64,000 nt of DNA from Geobacillus thermoleovorans. GTDB taxonomy: Bacteria > Bacillota > Bacilli > Bacillales > Anoxybacillaceae. Position 1 is the first letter of the stretch, and each line of letters opens with the position of its first letter. The position numbers and the translations under genes are program-made. Positions 61,072-64,000 of the stretch are shown one piece after another. Below the pieces are notes generated by a model. The model was given only the letters and a program-made list of their open reading frames with translations, had not been told where the DNA came from and did no database searches. Location: assembly GCF_001610955.1 (NCBI RefSeq), contig NZ_CP014335.1:1901001-1965000 (forward strand). Direction: 5' to 3'.

Positions 61072-62529
61072 TTACCGCCAATAAAATCCGTCTTCTTTCA
61101 ATAATTGATAAGAAGCCTCTGGCCCCATCGATCCTGAACGATAGGAGTAAAGAGGAAGGAGGTTTTCCGCAAATGCCTCTAAAATAGGTTGCAGCCATTT
61201 CCAAGATAGTTCGACCTCTTTCCAATGGGCAAAGAAAGTCGAATCGCCGTGTAAAGCGTCAAAAATTAAGAGTTCATACGCTTCAGGCACCTCTTTCTGA
61301 TTCGTCGCGAAGTCCATATGGACAGGCTCCATCTTTCCGTTGTTGAATACATTTTTACTATTGAATTGCAGCGAAACACCTTCGTTCGGATTGATTTGAA
61401 TCACCAAAAGATTAGGAGCTGTTTCTTCATTTTTTGGCAAGTACCATTCCTTTAATGGATTTTTAAACTCAATCACGATACGTGTGGACTTTTCCTTCAT
61501 TCTTTTACCTGTACGGATGTAGAATGGCACCCCGCTCCAGTTTTCATCATCAATCCACAGACGGGCCGCAACAAATGTCTCCGTTGTCGAAGAAGCATCG
61601 ATGCCAGGTTCTTCTTTATATCCAACCACTGGTTTGCCATCGATTTCTCCAGGACCGTATTGGCCGCGAACGACGTGCAAACCTACTTCTTCCTTCTGTA
61701 TTGGTCGAAGAGATTCCATAATTTTTCTTTTCTCGTTACGGATGTCTTTTGCGCTAATTTGTTTTGGCAAGTGCATGGCTGTCATCATCAACAGTTGCAA
61801 CATATGGTTTTGAAACATGTCGCGAATGGCGCCTGCCTGATCATAGTAGCTTGCTCTTTGTTCTACCCCAACGGTCTCGCTAGCTGTAATTTGCACATTG
61901 GCTATAAATTGATTATTCCATATTGCTTGAAACACAGGGTTGGCAAATTTTAAAGCTTCAAGGTTTTGCACCATCGGCTTTCCAAGGTAATGATCTACCC
62001 GATAAATTTCTTCTTCTTCGAAAGTTTGGCTTAATTTTTCGTTTAAATCTTGGGCCGATTTGATATCGTGGCCAAACGGTTTTTCGATAATCAGACGTTT
62101 CCAACCTTTTGTGGATCCTAATCCGCTTTCCTTGATGTTCGACGCGATCACATCGAAAAATTCCGGCGCAACAGATAAATAAAACACGCGGTTTTCAGGA
62201 ATATTCAATTCTTTTTCCCGTTGTTGAACCATTTCGAGCAACTTTTTATACCCTTGTGCATTTGTTACATTTAAAGAAATATAGCGAAACGCGCGAAGAA
62301 ACTCCTTCATTTTGGAACGGTCATTTGTCAAACGTCTGGAAAAGGTTTTTACCGAATTTTCCACATATATTTGAAATGCCTCATCGGATAATTCTCTTTT
62401 GCTTACACCAATAATGGAAAATGACTGCGGCATTTTTTGATCAAGAAATAAATTATATAATGCAGGGAAAATTTTTCGTTTCGCTAAATCACCTGTTGCT
62501 CCAAACAAGATAAAGGTCATTGAATCCAA
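61072..62529 (-). CDS. zwf: Glucose-6-phosphate 1-dehydrogenase
   Basis: 485 residues. Cofactor loop ILFGATGDLAKRKIFPALYNL, the catalytic RVDHYLGKPMVQN, and the substrate-binding FYIRTGKRMKEKSTRIVIEF are present. TTG start at 62529 is supported by GGGGGG six bases upstream; ATG 62520 is an alternative. With gndA it oxidises glucose 6-phosphate to ribulose 5-phosphate. Beside hxlR the pair can close a dissimilatory ribulose-monophosphate cycle for formaldehyde. Confidence 0.95.
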   Translation of the reverse strand: MDSMTFILFGATGDLAKRKIFPALYNLFLDQKMPQSFSIIGVSKRELSDEAFQIYVENSVKTFSRRLTNDRSKMKEFLRAFRYISLNVTNAQGYKKLLEMVQQREKELNIPENRVFYLSVAPEFFDVIASNIKESGLGSTKGWKRLIIEKPFGHDIKSAQDLNEKLSQTFEEEEIYRVDHYLGKPMVQNLEALKFANPVFQAIWNNQFIANVQITASETVGVEQRASYYDQAGAIRDMFQNHMLQLLMMTAMHLPKQISAKDIRNEKRKIMESLRPIQKEEVGLHVVRGQYGPGEIDGKPVVGYKEEPGIDASSTTETFVAARLWIDDENWSGVPFYIRTGKRMKEKSTRIVIEFKNPLKEWYLPKNEETAPNLLVIQINPNEGVSLQFNSKNVFNNGKMEPVHMDFATNQKEVPEAYELLIFDALHGDSTFFAHWKEVELSWKWLQPILEAFAENLLPLYSYRSGSMGPEASYQLLKEDGFYWR

Positions 62530-62721
62530 TGTGATCCCCCCTGACTTTTCGAAACATTTTTCAAAAAGAATAAAGTTGATAGAGCAGATATAACGACGTT
62601 TACTACATTGCTCGAATTGGTATTTTTATGAAGAGAGCATTCTCTCCAAAATAAATATCGCGAGGAATAGTAAAACGATTCATGCTGCTCCCTCCAGTAC
62701 TCGTGATTGTTTACAGATGCT

Positions 62722-62792
62722 AGTATAATGTGTATAAAACTTATTGAGAAGTACGCACTTTATTATCATGTAGTGACAAAAATATAATATAG
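62722..62792 (-). promoter_or_regulatory. zwf-gndA promoter with upstream HxlR-type repeat (copy 1)
   Basis: On the minus strand TTCTCA (62750-62745), 17-nt spacer, TATACT (62727-62722). Directly upstream lies a 43-bp block (62750-62792), containing CTTTAT and AGTGACAAAAA, that recurs at 62916-62959. An activator bound here would sit where HxlR acts on hxlAB in Bacillus subtilis. Confidence 0.6.
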
Positions 62793-62915
62793 TGTAAAAA
62801 AATATACTTAATGATATAAAAGGCATCCAGATGCAATGAATGGATTGTATTATCCAGAAGGAATGAATACCATTTGCAATGAGTGAAAATAAAAGATATA
62901 TAACATTTATTTGTC

Positions 62916-62967
62916 AGTATGTGCTTTATGATTATAAAGTGACAAAAAGTATACCATAGGTTATAAT
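62916..62967 (+). promoter_or_regulatory. hxlR promoter inside repeat copy 2
   Basis: GTGACA (62939-62944), 17-nt spacer, TATAAT (62962-62967). The 44-bp block 62916-62959 matches copy 1 at about 33 positions, including the uninterrupted AGTGACAAAAA. HxlR could thus bind its own promoter. Confidence 0.6.
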
Positions 62968-62986
62968 CAACATGGGAGGTGAAACG

Positions 62987-63352
62987 ATGGGGCACGTTTG
63001 TGGCAAGACGTATAATTGTGAAAAAGAATTAACACTCGCTGTTATTGGCGGTAAATGGAAAATGCTTATTTTATGGCATCTAGGAAAAGGGGGAAAGAAG
63101 CGGTTTAGCGAATTAAAAGCCCTCATGCCTGGGATCACCCAAAGAATGCTTGTTAACCAGCTGCGGGAGCTGGAGCAAGATCGAATTGTTCATCGTGAAG
63201 TCTATCCTGTTGTTCCGCCAAAAGTAGAATATTCATTGACCGAACATGGGAAAAGTTTGATGCCAATTCTTGATGCGATGTATGAATGGGGCAAAAACTA
63301 TATGGAGACGGTCGTAAAGGGGCAAGTAAAAATCAATGAAGCCACTAAGTAG
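62987..63352 (+). CDS. hxlR: HxlR, formaldehyde-responsive transcriptional activator
   Basis: 121 residues from ATG 62987 (GGGAGGTGAAACG). The run [20 protein letters not shown], the NQLRELEQD and the [21 protein letters not shown] segments are nearly as I recall for Bacillus subtilis HxlR. Winged-helix fold; the N-terminal cysteines (Cys5, Cys11) include the conserved one sensing formaldehyde. hxlAB are not in the window. Divergent from zwf-gndA, so these are the obvious local targets. Confidence 0.85.
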   Translation: MGHVCGKTYNCEKELTLAVIGGKWKMLILWHLGKGGKKRFSELKALMPGITQRMLVNQLRELEQDRIVHREVYPVVPPKVEYSLTEHGKSLMPILDAMYEWGKNYMETVVKGQVKINEATK

Positions 63353-63485
63353 AAAGCTTTCTCCGTTATGAAAGCTTCGAAAACACTCTGCGTGTATGTA
63401 TATGTACTTTTCTTTTTTTGCTGGTAAACAAAGAAATACACACATGAAGATGATGAGGAAAGCAATAAGTTTTATATTAGACGCG

Positions 63486-63537
63486 AAAAACCAACGGACA
63501 ACCATCTTTATGAAAGATCCGCTGTCCGTTGGTTTTT
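63486..63537. terminator. Bidirectional terminator downstream of hxlR
   Basis: AAAAACCAACGGACA (63486-63500) pairs perfectly with TGTCCGTTGGTTTTT (63523-63537); T runs on both strands. A smaller hairpin with GAAAGCTTTC lies right after the hxlR stop. Confidence 0.8.
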
Positions 63538-63842
63538 CTGTATATACGTTGATGACTGTTGATTGAGTCCCGAAAATGGCGTAAAAAGAAAAACGGCAAA
63601 AAAGTGCTTTTGTTTTCCAGTGATCCAAGTTCACTGACAATAATGAGGACTTGACATGGCTGTTCGAATGCGAGGATGGTCTGGAAAAAATATTCCGAAT
63701 TTCTTTTTTAGGTATAATTTTTCACACTATGTAACACGAAAGTATCTACTTGTTAAATGGAATGATGTGCCTAATAATATCAGTATCGCCACATGAATGG
63801 GCGATACATTGCTAGATGGATAACGAGAGAGGAGGGGTAAGA

Positions 63843-64000
63843 ATGTATCGAAAGGAGTTTTATGTCTTTGACCAAGACCATCCTGTTCCAGCAGTGATCC
63901 GAAATTATGAAGAAAAAGACTTTCCTGGCTTAATCCTCATCCAACAGGAAAGTTTCCCGCCACCATTCCCCTCTGAGTTATGGTGGAACACGGAACAATT
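63843..64000 (+). CDS. GNAT-family N-acetyltransferase (partial, runs off right edge)
   Basis: ATG 63843 follows GAGAGGAGGGGTAAGA. The first 52 codons read YRKEFYVFDQDHPVPAVIRN then YEEKDFPGLILIQQESFPPP and continue to the edge. The VIRNYEEKDFPGLILIQQESFPPPFP pattern (first strand and helix of the GNAT fold) supports the call; the acetyl-CoA loop is beyond the edge. TATAAT at 63715-63720 could be its -10. The 63538-63842 gap has no other gene. Confidence 0.75.
   Translation, partial: MYRKEFYVFDQDHPVPAVIRNYEEKDFPGLILIQQESFPPPFPSELWWNTEQ

Noticed and set aside
1..64000. tRNA or rRNA genes
   Set aside because: No cloverleaf-type sequence with a GTTCRANNC arm or rRNA signature was noticed on either strand by eye; a tRNAscan run would settle it.

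Overview
The window looks like chromosome from a moderately GC-rich thermophilic Bacillaceae, most likely Geobacillus or Parageobacillus. The evidence is strong GGAGG-type ribosome sites, sigma-A promoters, perfect CcpA cre boxes, a proline T-box ahead of proBA, and a CstR-type persulfide regulon. Protein sequences recalled from that group (PaaABCD, phenylalanine dehydrogenase, HxlR, IS605-type TnpB) also fit. No rRNA, tRNA or CRISPR array was seen.

Layout. 1-1.7 kb: end of an ABC importer. 1.8-15.5 kb: an aromatic catabolism island with phenylalanine dehydrogenase, a nitronate monooxygenase-like enzyme, the PaaX repressor, a paaABCD-ethD-paaF-paaG-aldH-paaH-paaJ operon, and paaK. Three of its promoters share an AACGTT-N5-AACGTT palindrome, so phenylalanine deamination appears tied to phenylacetyl-CoA degradation. 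15.7-20.3 kb: ilvD and T-box-controlled proBA. 20.4-24.3 kb: decayed material (truncated threonine aldolase, 73-74 bp tandem repeats, a cell-envelope glycosyltransferase set with a truncated member, a repeat coiled-coil protein). 24.7-31.4 kb: LacI-aroK, then an iclR-aroD-caiB operon divergent from an MFS importer, the two promoters carrying mirror-image copies of one operator. 31.5-42.4 kb: an uncharacterised catabolic operon (citryl-CoA-lyase-like enzyme, aldehyde and alcohol dehydrogenases, ThDP enzyme, sugar-phosphate-isomerase-like enzyme) plus a DctPQM TRAP importer. It is read from a promoter with an embedded cre box, followed by four TTAGATCGATCTAA palindromes. I could not assign its substrate, and it is the best candidate here for an undescribed system.

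42.5-45.7 kb holds a HAD phosphatase, a small EamA-like transporter and a fatty-acid desaturase. 45.7-54.9 kb is a minus-strand sulfide/persulfide cluster: CstR, TusA, DsrE, rhodaneses, a rhodanese-MBL fusion, TauE, glutaredoxin. Several of its genes are deletion fossils: rhodanese without its MBL domain, a ccdA::tlpA out-of-frame fusion, the tail of a CoA-disulfide reductase-rhodanese, and a UPF0060 tail. 54.9-58.4 kb carries nosDLYF with no nosZ in view. 58.6-60 kb is a TnpB-only IS200/IS605-type element. 60-63.4 kb, visibly more AT-rich, carries gndA, zwf and a close HxlR homologue, whose promoters share a 43-44 bp direct repeat; this suggests a formaldehyde/RuMP dissimilatory unit. The window ends inside a GNAT acetyltransferase.
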